Source: Nitrospirota bacterium (GTDB taxonomy: Bacteria > Nitrospirota > Thermodesulfovibrionia > SZUA-242). From it: DNA of 40,537 bases. Below, one piece after another: positions 23,340 through 31,588 of this stretch. The position numbers and the translations under genes were made by a program. Position 1 is the first letter of the stretch, and the number at the start of each line of letters is the position of its first letter. The stretch is from contig JALUUO010000063.1 in assembly GCA_027021335.1 (NCBI GenBank), positions 1-40,537 of the forward strand, given 5' to 3'. The notes below the pieces were generated by a model. The model had not been told where the DNA came from. It made no database searches and was given only the letters and a program-made list of their open reading frames with translations.

Positions 23340-24690
23340 AAAAATACTTATAGTTGACGATGAACAGAGCATGCGGGAGGTGCTCGCGATTCTCCTGGAG
23401 AAGGAGGGTCATGAAGTTACCTCATGTGAGGGCGGAGTGGCGGCTCTTAAAGCTTTGCAAAAAGCCGTCTTTGACATGGTGATTACAGATCTCAAGATGC
23501 CTGATGTAGGAGGCATTGAGGTTCTAAGGAGCGCAAAAAGTGTAAATCCTGATACAGTCGTGCTGGTTATTACCGCCTTCGGAACCGCCGAATCCGCAGT
23601 GGAAGCTATGAAGTTGGGAGCCTATGACTATATAAACAAGCCCTTTAAAGTCGACGATGTCCGGTGTATCGTTAAAGAAGCCCTAAGCAGCACTGACCAG
23701 TACCAGAATAAACTTAGTGCGGAGTTATCAGCACATGAAAAGCCGGCTTTACAAAAAATTATCGGCCAAAGCCCTGCAATGCGGGAAGTTCTCGAATTAC
23801 TGCCCAAAATAGCTGTGAGCGAACCCAATGTCATGATCACAGGCGAATCCGGCACCGGGAAAGAGCTTGTGGCAAAAGCGGTTCACCAGCTAAGCCCGCG
23901 TAGCTCAGCTCCTTTTGTGACGGTCAACTGCGGAGCCATTCCAGAAAACCTACTGGAATCAGAGCTTTTTGGACATATAAAAGGCGCTTTTACAAACGCC
24001 GTAGCCAACAAAAAAGGACTTTTCGAGATTGCCGGCAGAGGTACTCTTTTTCTTGATGAAATAGGCGACCTGCCTTTACCTCTTCAGGTAAAATTGCTTC
24101 GTGTGCTTGAGGACGGAGCTTTCCGCCGAGTGGGTGACACAGAAGTTATCCGGGTGGATGTGCGCATTGTCTCAGCCACAAACAAAGACCTGAAAGAGGC
24201 GTTGAAAGAAGGGACCTTCCGTGAAGACCTTTATTACCGGCTTAACGTTCTGCCGCTTAAGTTGCCGCCGCTTAGAAACCGGGGAGACGATGTAGCTGTC
24301 CTAATTCGGCATTTTCTCGGCAAATTTAAACCTGCCAAGAAAATTTCGGCCGAAGCTATGGAGATTCTGAGCCGCTATCCGTGGTACGGCAATGTGCGCG
24401 AGCTTGAAAACACAATGGAACGTCTCATAGTTCTAAGCAGCGGAGATACAATTACAGAAGAACATATTCCAGACGAAATCAGAATGCCGGATTCTTTACC
24501 GCTTCCACAAGACATACCGGCAGAAGGTGTCAACCTGGATGGTATAATTGAGGACATTGAAAAGCGCTACCTGACCAAAGCGCTTGAAAAGACAAAGGGA
24601 GTCAAGACAGATGCCGCCAGGCTTCTTAACCTCTCATTTCGCTCATTTCGGCACCGCTTATCGAAGTATGATCTTGGAGAAAAGGACTAA
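23332..24690 (+). CDS. pilR: Sigma54-dependent response regulator PilR
   Basis: PilR activates sigma54 promoters such as that of pilA. The 452 residues have a receiver domain (acidic pair 9-10, phospho-accepting D53 in ITDLKMPD, K103). The AAA+ domain shows Walker A GESGTGKE (171-178) and Walker B LFLDEI. A Fis-type helix-turn-helix lies at the C-terminus (TDAARLLNLSFRSFRHRLSKY). The sigma54-contact loop, normally GAFTGA, reads GAFTNA (218-223): the second glycine is replaced by asparagine. The rest of the domain is normal. It starts inside the end of pilS. The gene at 24626-25495 overlaps its 3' end from the opposite strand by 65 bases. Confidence 0.95.
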   Translation: MRKKILIVDDEQSMREVLAILLEKEGHEVTSCEGGVAALKALQKAVFDMVITDLKMPDVGGIEVLRSAKSVNPDTVVLVITAFGTAESAVEAMKLGAYDYINKPFKVDDVRCIVKEALSSTDQYQNKLSAELSAHEKPALQKIIGQSPAMREVLELLPKIAVSEPNVMITGESGTGKELVAKAVHQLSPRSSAPFVTVNCGAIPENLLESELFGHIKGAFTNAVANKKGLFEIAGRGTLFLDEIGDLPLPLQVKLLRVLEDGAFRRVGDTEVIRVDVRIVSATNKDLKEALKEGTFREDLYYRLNVLPLKLPPLRNRGDDVAVLIRHFLGKFKPAKKISAEAMEILSRYPWYGNVRELENTMERLIVLSSGDTITEEHIPDEIRMPDSLPLPQDIPAEGVNLDGIIEDIEKRYLTKALEKTKGVKTDAARLLNLSFRSFRHRLSKYDLGEKD

Positions 24691-25495
24691 ATACCGGCTG
24701 CGATAGCAGTTGGACCTCATCGGAAATCCAGATCCTGCTTCCGCATACGTTTATGAACTTCGCCTCCGGATTGCGAAACAGCATGATATGAGCATCAGTC
24801 AGATTCTGCTGATTTGTATACGTATCTCCAAGGATACGCCTTTCTTCCTCATGAATTGCCTCTTCCAAAAGTTCGACTGCTTCCGAAGGTTTACGGTTCC
24901 TGAAATATCTTTCAAGAAGCGGGTAGCCTGATTCGGCTAAAGACTTCGCATGCCTCCGCAACAACAACTTGATGGCTTTTGATGATGCCGAATGAAACGC
25001 CCCTGCGCGTATACACACGTGCCTGCCGGCCCCTGTTGACTCTTCCACCCAGTTTTCTATCCGTTCCTTGGCATGGCCCATAGCGCCGTAGTTTATGCGC
25101 TGATGTTCAAAATTATAGAAGGTGGAGTAACCCACCAGAACGCCTATGGAGAATTTTTCATCAAGGCTGATCAACGGATCAAATGAAACCCTGCATGCAG
25201 CGATAATCTGGTCCTTGGTGGACATCTCTATGGGAAAGCCGACCTCTCCCAGCGCTGTGGCGAAAAAAACATAGTCAAATTCCGCCCCTGCCGAGTCAGC
25301 TATCCGGTCTAAAACGCTGTTATCCGTTATATCTCCAAATACAACCCTGTCAACTCCTTCAATCTTTATATCCTCATACTTTCGGCCGTACCATACCGCA
25401 GTAATATCAGTCTCTGCCCCAAAGTGCCTACAAGCGGCATTAATAGCTGCTGTTCCTGCAACACCCGTGCCGCCTATGACCAGAATTTTTTTCAT
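24626..25495 (-). CDS. Short-chain dehydrogenase-like NAD(P)-binding protein, resembling enoyl-ACP reductase
   Basis: The 289 residues start with a Rossmann fold motif, ILVIGGTGVAGTAA, and a second strand near ITAVWYGRKY. The likely active site is YGAMGHAK (136-143), a Tyr-x6-Lys pattern with the same spacing and MG pair as FabI-type enoyl-ACP reductases (Y-x-x-M-G-x-A-K). The rest is divergent, so I do not assign a substrate. The start ATG at 25493-25495 is clear from the Rossmann motif. It lies downstream of tRNA-Ala on the same strand and could be read from that promoter. The last 22 codons lie inside the coding end of pilR on the other strand, so transcripts of the two genes are complementary there. 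Confidence 0.7.
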   Translation of the reverse strand: MKKILVIGGTGVAGTAAINAACRHFGAETDITAVWYGRKYEDIKIEGVDRVVFGDITDNSVLDRIADSAGAEFDYVFFATALGEVGFPIEMSTKDQIIAACRVSFDPLISLDEKFSIGVLVGYSTFYNFEHQRINYGAMGHAKERIENWVEESTGAGRHVCIRAGAFHSASSKAIKLLLRRHAKSLAESGYPLLERYFRNRKPSEAVELLEEAIHEEERRILGDTYTNQQNLTDAHIMLFRNPEAKFINVCGSRIWISDEVQLLSQPVFSPFLQDHTSISGAEMSEMRG

Positions 25496-25560
25496 AATTA
25501 TATTAAATTATTAAGGTTTTTGTTTATAGAGGAGCCACCTAAAGTTAAAATAAACTATAC

Positions 25561-25636
<76 letters not shown>

Positions 25637-25652
25637 ATCTAAAATACTGCTC

Positions 25653-25682
25653 AATATATCATCGGCAGAGAATCAAAGTCAA
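25653..25682 (-). promoter_or_regulatory. Promoter of tRNA-Ala
   Basis: Minus-strand TTGACT (25677-25682) and TATATT (25653-25658) are separated by 18 bases and lie about 16 bases upstream of the mature tRNA 5' end, as expected for a stable-RNA promoter. Confidence 0.65.
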
Positions 25683-25784
25683 GATTTTTTCAGTTTTTTT
25701 AAAAGTTTTTTAAAAGTTTTCTTTTAAAAAAATCGAAAGATCCAGCAGCATTGTCCTGAAAATATCAAAACGTAAAAAAGGTCT

Positions 25785-25814
25785 TTGCCGGTGCCTGCTT
25801 GAATACGGTATACT
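25785..25814 (+). promoter_or_regulatory. Promoter of the MetE-like gene
   Basis: TTGCCG (25785-25790) and TATACT (25809-25814) are separated by 18 bases. The -10 box ends only 9 bases before the ATG and there is no Shine-Dalgarno sequence, so the transcript would be leaderless or nearly so. Confidence 0.5.
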
Positions 25815-25823
25815 TTTTGAATC

Positions 25824-26837
25824 ATGATCGAACCATTCAGCACAACCGGAATCGGAAGTCTGCCTCACACCGTCCCTGCCGATGCGTGCAGGCTTATACT
25901 GGAATCTGTTGACATACCCTTCTGGCCCCAGCTGCCCCGCCTGGGAATTCAGGAACTTATGATTCCCCAGTACATCGAGGGCTTTCCTCTAGCTTTGGTT
26001 GAGGATGAGAACGTTTGGGCTGTTGACGGCAGCCAAGACGACGTATTTGCTTTCTACAGCGCCATGGAGTCAGATAAGGGTTTTCCGATAAGCCGTCAAT
26101 ATGCTAAAGGTCTTTACGCCTTCCTGGATGAACTGCGTAACCGTCCCCGGCTGCCGATAATTAAAGGACATATCACCGGACCGCTTACTTTTGCGTTAGG
26201 ACTTACAGATCGTGAAAAAAAACCTCTCTACTTTGACGAAGAAAAAAGAGAGCTTGCCCTTGAACTCTTAAAAGGAAAAGCCAGGTGGCAGATTCAACTC
26301 CTTAAAAAGCTTGCCGCAGATGTAATTATTTTTATAGATGAGCCTATCCTCTCTGCGCTTGGCACATCCAGCTATGTGGGTGTTGCCGAAGAAGAGGCTG
26401 CGCGGCTTCTCAAGGATACCGTCGAGGCCATACGGACGGCTGGAGGCATATCAGGCATTCACTGCTGCAGCAGGGCTGACTGGCCGCTTATTGTGGCATC
26501 AGGAGTTGATATCCTTAACTTCGATGCATATTTTTACGCTGAATCACTACGCATATTTCCGGAAGAGGTAAAGATGTTTCTAAACAATGGAGGTACGATT
26601 GCCTGGGGAGTAGTACCGACAACCGAAGAGATACGTAAAACCAGCCTGGAAACCATAGCAAACAAGCTCCGGCAAGGCCTGAAAGTTCTGACAGACATAG
26701 GCGTGGACAGACAAAAGGCCCAGAGTCAAAGCATTATTACACCCTCATGCGGAACCGGCTCTCTTGAGGTAAAAGAAGCGGAAAAAGTCTTCTATTTCCT
26801 TAAAAACCTTAAAAGTAATCTCCAAAACCTTTTATAG
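25824..26837 (+). CDS. UroD/MetE-like protein, candidate methyltransferase (core MetE type)
   Basis: The 337 residues form one TIM barrel of the cobalamin-independent methionine synthase/UroD-like superfamily: TTGIGSLPH at the N-terminus, KGHITGPLTFAL, IFIDEPILSALG (169-180), GIHCCSRADW (211-220), and TPSCGTGSL (306-314). His213, Cys215 and Cys309 match the zinc ligands that bind homocysteine in MetE. The fourth ligand region (near NFDAYFYAE) has no obvious MetE-type glutamate position. Full MetE is more than twice as long; this corresponds to the catalytic half only, as in core-MetE proteins that use methyl donors other than methyl-tetrahydrofolate. It may transfer methyl groups to a thiol, but the substrate is not proven by sequence. 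tmk follows directly. Confidence 0.75.
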   Translation: MIEPFSTTGIGSLPHTVPADACRLILESVDIPFWPQLPRLGIQELMIPQYIEGFPLALVEDENVWAVDGSQDDVFAFYSAMESDKGFPISRQYAKGLYAFLDELRNRPRLPIIKGHITGPLTFALGLTDREKKPLYFDEEKRELALELLKGKARWQIQLLKKLAADVIIFIDEPILSALGTSSYVGVAEEEAARLLKDTVEAIRTAGGISGIHCCSRADWPLIVASGVDILNFDAYFYAESLRIFPEEVKMFLNNGGTIAWGVVPTTEEIRKTSLETIANKLRQGLKVLTDIGVDRQKAQSQSIITPSCGTGSLEVKEAEKVFYFLKNLKSNLQNLL

Positions 26838-26889
26838 TAATTAAGTGAATCAAAAAACCCGGTGTAAAAAATATGAGTGTCATAAAAAC

Positions 26890-27528
26890 ATGACTGATCA
26901 AAAACGCGGGAAGCTCATTGTACTGGAAGGCGTTGAGGGCGCTGGAAAAACAACACAGATACCGCTGCTCGAAAATTTTCTGAAATCAAATAAAATCCCT
27001 GTTGTGACAACACTCGAGCCTGGAGGGACCGCTGTAGGGCGGCGTATACGCGAAGTTCTGCTTGATCCGTCTTTGCCGTCTATGGCGGCACTTACAGAAC
27101 TGCTTCTCTACAATGCGGCCAGGGCCCAGCACGTGGAAGAGGTGATAAAACCCGCCCTTGATGCAGGCACCTATGTACTATGCGACAGGTTTTCCGACTC
27201 CACTCTTGCCTATCAGGGATATGGACGGGGGCTTGATCAAAAAGTCATAAACCGCCTTGACGAAATTGCCACCGGAGGACTTATACCGGACCTCACAATT
27301 ATCCTTGATCTTCCGATAAATGTGGGACTCGGCAGAAATGCCGGCGCAGGAAAGATTGATAGGATGGAACTCGAGTCTATGGAGTTTCACGAAAGAGTCA
27401 AAAACGGATTTCATGAAATAGCCTTCCGAAAACCACATGCAGTGCTTGTAAGCGCAGAGGGATCGCCGGAAGATGTTCAAAAAAGGCTGCAAAAAACTAT
27501 CCAGGAGCAGTTGCACTTATGCCTTTAA
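26890..27528 (+). CDS. tmk: Thymidylate kinase
   Basis: Tmk phosphorylates dTMP to dTDP in the cytoplasm. The P-loop GVEGAGKTTQ, the dTMP-binding LEPGGT and DRFSDSTLAYQGYGRG, and the LID KIDRMELES are all present. About 212 residues is normal length. I chose the ATG at 26890 because MTDQKRGKLIVLEG fits the family; a GTG at 26845 would add 15 unconserved residues. The ribosome site is weak. It overlaps holB by 10 bases, a common bacterial pairing. Confidence 0.95.
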   Translation: MTDQKRGKLIVLEGVEGAGKTTQIPLLENFLKSNKIPVVTTLEPGGTAVGRRIREVLLDPSLPSMAALTELLLYNAARAQHVEEVIKPALDAGTYVLCDRFSDSTLAYQGYGRGLDQKVINRLDEIATGGLIPDLTIILDLPINVGLGRNAGAGKIDRMELESMEFHERVKNGFHEIAFRKPHAVLVSAEGSPEDVQKRLQKTIQEQLHLCL

Positions 27529-28469
27529 ATTCGCTTATCGGACAGGATGATACAATCGGTCTTCTCCGCGGCATCCTCAAAACAGGAGTCATTGCGCACT
27601 GTTATCTGTTTTCGGGCGAGGACGGCGTAGGAAAAACACTTGCAGCCCACGAATTTGCAAAAGCCCTCATCTGCCGGGAAACAGAAGCCGACTCCTGCGG
27701 GGTGTGTTCAGCATGCCGCAGGATAGACTCCGGCACTCATCCGGATGTCCAGGTAATAGGTGGAGACGACAGGCAGATCAAGATCGACCAGGTCCGGTTG
27801 ATCGAGACATGCTTATCCAGAAAATCTTTTGAGGGAGGGCTTAAAGTTGTTGTTGTAAAGGACGCAGATACAATGAATCCGGCAGCGGCAAATGCATTTC
27901 TGAAAACTCTTGAAGAGCCGCCCGACAGCAGTATTTTAATCCTGGTGTCTTCCAGGTCGGACCTTCTGCCCGAAACAATACGCTCCCGCACCCAGAAGAT
28001 CCTGTTTTATCCCCTGCCCAAAACAGAAATTGAAAAAGTTCTGAGTGCGCAATCAGTGCCTGACGCCGAACTTCGTGCCGTGCTGTCCGGGGGAAGATTG
28101 AGCAAGGCTCTTGATCCAAATCTCTGCCGGGACAGGGATGAGTTTCTAAAGGGTTTTGATATGGCGCTCAGAGGCACGGCTGATGCCGATCAGCTCTGGA
28201 AAGACCGGCAGGATATTGACGAATGGTTTGACCATGCCATAGCCTGGATCCGGGATCTCATGGTTTATAAATCATCTAAAAATCCTTCTCTTCTTGTTAA
28301 TGCCGATCAGGAGGCAAGGGTAAAGAACGCTGTCAAAGATACCACACTCAAAGCACTATCAAAACTCTTATCCGAGTTGTTCAGGCTAAGACAATTACTA
28401 CGGTTTAATCTCAACAAGCATCTTACATTTCAGCACATACTTATGCAGCTAAAAAGTGTTTTGAGGTAG
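27519..28469 (+). CDS. holB: DNA polymerase III delta' subunit
   Basis: Delta' is part of the clamp loader. The 316 residues have a Walker A GEDGVGKT (33-40), and zinc cysteines 52, 60, 63 and 66 (CGVCSAC). A typical delta' core follows: KVVVVKDADTMNPAAANAFL and KTLEEPP, then ETIRSRTQKI. The usual SRC motif reads SRT here. A helical C-terminal domain completes it (FRLRQLLRFNLNKHL). It overlaps tmk by 10 bases and is followed by ricT after 75 bases. Confidence 0.93.
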   Translation: MPLNSLIGQDDTIGLLRGILKTGVIAHCYLFSGEDGVGKTLAAHEFAKALICRETEADSCGVCSACRRIDSGTHPDVQVIGGDDRQIKIDQVRLIETCLSRKSFEGGLKVVVVKDADTMNPAAANAFLKTLEEPPDSSILILVSSRSDLLPETIRSRTQKILFYPLPKTEIEKVLSAQSVPDAELRAVLSGGRLSKALDPNLCRDRDEFLKGFDMALRGTADADQLWKDRQDIDEWFDHAIAWIRDLMVYKSSKNPSLLVNADQEARVKNAVKDTTLKALSKLLSELFRLRQLLRFNLNKHLTFQHILMQLKSVLR

Positions 28470-28544
28470 AATAATTATGTAAAACGCGGAATGTAGGTAA
28501 TACTGTTACCAAAAATAAATTAATTAACCGAATTAACCTAAGAA

Positions 28545-29435
28545 ATGACCAAGATCGTAAATGCCAGGCTGAAAGCCAGTGGGAAACGACAAACATTCGA
28601 GACAGATACACTTGATATAAAGTACGGTGATAAAATCGTTGTTCACCTGGAATCCGGAGTTGATATCGCCACGGTAGTAAGCGCCACAGCCAAAAACGAA
28701 GAGTCTTGCAAAAAAAGCCTTAAACAGGTTCTGCGCATCGCAACTGACGAGGATGTTAAGAACGACAAAGACAATATACGCCTTGAGGAAGAAGGACGTA
28801 TTTTCTGTCAGAAAAAGATAGAAGAAAGCGGCCTGCCTATGCGGCTTGTGGGAACAAAAATAACCCTGGATAAAAAGAAGTTCGTTTTTTATTTCACTGC
28901 AGAAAAAAGGGTTGATTTCAGGGAACTGGTAAAGGAACTGGCCTCAAAATTCAGAACAAGGATAGAACTTAGACAGATCGGAATACGTGATGAAGCCAAG
29001 TTTCTTGGAGGAGTCGGCAGTTGCGGAAGAGAGGTTTGCTGCAAGCTCTTTCTTACACGTTTCGCGCCCATCTCTATTCGCATGGCGAAAAAACAGGATA
29101 TAACCTTGAATCCCTCCAAACTCTCTGGACTCTGCGGCCGCCTTATGTGTTGCCTAAGCTACGAACACACCAAGGAGAAGAAGGCTTGCGGCAAAGGCAA
29201 GCCGGCCGGCCGGGCTCCGAAGGTGGATACGCTGAAAAATAAAAAAACAGATAAAGAAATACCGGCAACGTATGCTCAGGCAACGGAAGAAACAAGCGCC
29301 GGCAGACCTGTCAAAAAGGCCGGAACAAATATGGAAAAACCTGAAAGCACGGAAGCGCCCTCCGGGAAATCAGTTCAAAAAAAGGCCAGGAAAGCGCCCA
29401 GAAGACGGCGTCGCTCTGCCAGAAAAAAGAGTTAA
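28545..29435 (+). CDS. ricT: PSP1-domain protein, RicT (YaaT) family
   Basis: RicT (YaaT) forms an iron-sulfur complex with RicA and RicF in Bacillus that affects RNase Y and sporulation; outside Firmicutes its role is less clear. The PSP1 region is unmistakable: FVFYFTAEKRVDFRELVKEL and FRTRIELRQIGIRDEAKFLG. The cysteine cluster follows: VGSCGREVCC, then LSGLCGRLMCCLSYE (about 165-205), the likely iron-sulfur ligands. The last 80 residues are lysine/arginine-rich and low-complexity, ending in PRRRRRSARKKS, which suggests nucleic-acid contact or an unstructured tail. It lies between holB and metG, an order common in delta-type proteobacteria. Confidence 0.9.
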   Translation: MTKIVNARLKASGKRQTFETDTLDIKYGDKIVVHLESGVDIATVVSATAKNEESCKKSLKQVLRIATDEDVKNDKDNIRLEEEGRIFCQKKIEESGLPMRLVGTKITLDKKKFVFYFTAEKRVDFRELVKELASKFRTRIELRQIGIRDEAKFLGGVGSCGREVCCKLFLTRFAPISIRMAKKQDITLNPSKLSGLCGRLMCCLSYEHTKEKKACGKGKPAGRAPKVDTLKNKKTDKEIPATYAQATEETSAGRPVKKAGTNMEKPESTEAPSGKSVQKKARKAPRRRRRSARKKS

Positions 29436-29478
29436 GAAGTAGTGTCAGTATCTAATCCCAGGAGAAATAACTTAACTG

Positions 29479-31500
29479 ATGAGCGGTAAATTTTATGTTA
29501 CTACGCCGATTTACTATGTAAACGATATACCTCACATAGGCCATGCCTACACGACTGTGGCGGCCGATATACTGGCCCGTTACAACCGCCTGTGCGGAGA
29601 CGATGTATTTTTCCTTACCGGCACGGATGAACACGGACAGAAGGTGGAAGAAGCCGCCGGAAACCGCGGAATATCCCCCAAGAAGCACGCGGACCTTATG
29701 GTCGAAAACTTCAGTGCACTATGGAAAAAACTCCTCATAACCAACGACGCCTTTATTCGCACCACTGACGAGGCTCATGTTCGTACAGTACAGGGTATTT
29801 TGCAGATGCTCTGGGACCGTGGAGAAATAGAAAGGCGGCCATGGAAGGGGTGGTACTGCACTCCTGATGAACGATTCTGGACCGAAACAGACCTGGTAGA
29901 GGGCAACTGTCCTGACTGCGGTCGTGCCGTGGAACTTATCGAGGAAGAGAATTATTTCTTCCTCATGTCGAAGTATCAAGATCGTCTGATGAATTATATA
30001 AAGACGAACCCCGAATATATTCTGCCGGAGTTCCGAAGAAACGAAGTTATGGGTTTTCTTAAAAGCCAAACCCTGGGCGATCTATGCATCTCCAGGCCGA
30101 AACTACGTCTTTCCTGGGGTGTTCCTATTCCCTTCGACGAAAAATTTGTAACTTATGTATGGTTTGACGCGCTTTTGAACTATTTTTCGGCCACAAGATA
30201 CCTGGCTCCGAAAAGCGGCCATGGACATCCGGAAAAAGAGGCGGCCAAAGCCTACTACAATAGCAAAGGCGAGTTCTGGTGGCCCCCTGACTGCCACATA
30301 GTTGGTAAAGACATTCTTACAACCCATGCCGTGTATTGGTCCACAATGCTTATGGCCATGAACCTACCACTTCCAAAATGCCTGTTCGCCCATGGATGGT
30401 GGACAGTGGAAGGCAAAAAGATGTCGAAAAGCAGAGGTAATGTGGTTAGTCCCAACGAGATGGTGGAGAGATTCGGAGCTGACGCCCTGCGGTATTTCCT
30501 GTTTCGAGAAGTGCCTTTCGGCTTAGATGGAAATTTCTCAATAAGCGCCCTTGCAGGCAGGATTAACAACGATCTGGCTAACGACCTCGGCAACCTGGCA
30601 AGCAGGGCACTCAATATGATTGTGCGTTACCGAAACGCAACAGTTCCATCTCCAGGCCCTGAAGGTAAGAAGGAGTCAGACCTGAAAGCTATGGCAGAAT
30701 CGATTCCAGACCTGGTAAAAAATGATCTTGGAAAACTCCGGTTCAATAACGCTCTGGAAAACATATGGAAGTTGGTTTCGCTTGCAAACAAGTACATCGA
30801 AGATACGGCCCCTTGGAAGCTTGCTAAGAACCCGGGGGATACAGAGCGCCTAAATACAGTGCTTTACAGCGTTGCAGAATCATTGCGGCTCCTGTGCATC
30901 AACCTGGCACCGTTTATGCCGGAAAGCATGCAGAATCTTTGGACCCGCCTGGGACAAGAAGGCGAACTTAGCCAAATAAACCTGGATGATCAGAGCAAAT
31001 GGGGCATATTACGCCCCGGTACCGTTGTAACAAAGGGGGAACCGTTATTTCCGAGGATTGATATGAAAACAAACAATTTAAATATTTCAAATAATTCAAC
31101 TGCTTCAAAAGACAAGGAAGTTTCAAACAGAAAACAGGCAGAGTCTCACTTACCTGGAGATGACAGCAAGGCAGATAACCTTATAACCATAGCTGACTTT
31201 GCAAAAGTGGAATTAAAAACAGGCAAAATCCTGGCGGCTGAGAGTATTAAAAAATCCAAGAAACTACTACGGCTGGATGTCGATACCGGCGAAACTCGGC
31301 AGATAGTGGCGGGCATAGCAATGTCTTATTCTCCGGAAAAACTCCTGGGAAAGACTGTTATTGTGGTTACAAACCTTGCGCCTGCCAAGCTTTTCGGTAT
31401 TGAGTCACAGGGGATGCTTCTGGCTGTACCCGGTAACGACGGCGGCCTGACACTGCTTACAACTGATAAAGACGCAGCCCCGGGCGCTAAAGTAGGTTAA
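29479..31500 (+). CDS. metG: Methionyl-tRNA synthetase with C-terminal tRNA-binding domain
   Basis: MetG charges tRNA-Met. The 673 residues have HIGH at 19-22 (PHIGHAYTT), the KMSKSRGN loop near 315, and an anticodon-binding helical domain. A low-complexity linker (about 535-565) leads to the EMAP/CsaA-type tRNA-binding domain at the end (FAKVELKTGKILAAESIKKS). The zinc-knob region reads C127-T-P-D and then C144-P-D-C147, so one of the usual four cysteines is aspartate; zinc binding there may be lost or altered, as in some other bacterial MetGs. An AGGAGA site precedes the ATG. It ends 88 bases before the HEAT-repeat gene. Confidence 0.96.
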   Translation: MSGKFYVTTPIYYVNDIPHIGHAYTTVAADILARYNRLCGDDVFFLTGTDEHGQKVEEAAGNRGISPKKHADLMVENFSALWKKLLITNDAFIRTTDEAHVRTVQGILQMLWDRGEIERRPWKGWYCTPDERFWTETDLVEGNCPDCGRAVELIEEENYFFLMSKYQDRLMNYIKTNPEYILPEFRRNEVMGFLKSQTLGDLCISRPKLRLSWGVPIPFDEKFVTYVWFDALLNYFSATRYLAPKSGHGHPEKEAAKAYYNSKGEFWWPPDCHIVGKDILTTHAVYWSTMLMAMNLPLPKCLFAHGWWTVEGKKMSKSRGNVVSPNEMVERFGADALRYFLFREVPFGLDGNFSISALAGRINNDLANDLGNLASRALNMIVRYRNATVPSPGPEGKKESDLKAMAESIPDLVKNDLGKLRFNNALENIWKLVSLANKYIEDTAPWKLAKNPGDTERLNTVLYSVAESLRLLCINLAPFMPESMQNLWTRLGQEGELSQINLDDQSKWGILRPGTVVTKGEPLFPRIDMKTNNLNISNNSTASKDKEVSNRKQAESHLPGDDSKADNLITIADFAKVELKTGKILAAESIKKSKKLLRLDVDTGETRQIVAGIAMSYSPEKLLGKTVIVVTNLAPAKLFGIESQGMLLAVPGNDGGLTLLTTDKDAAPGAKVG

Positions 31501-31588
31501 CTAAAAAGACGAAAAGTAAATTGGATACTTTTGCATATGAGCTTAATTTTCAACCTTAAGTTCAATAGCATTTTACTTACTTTAGTTA

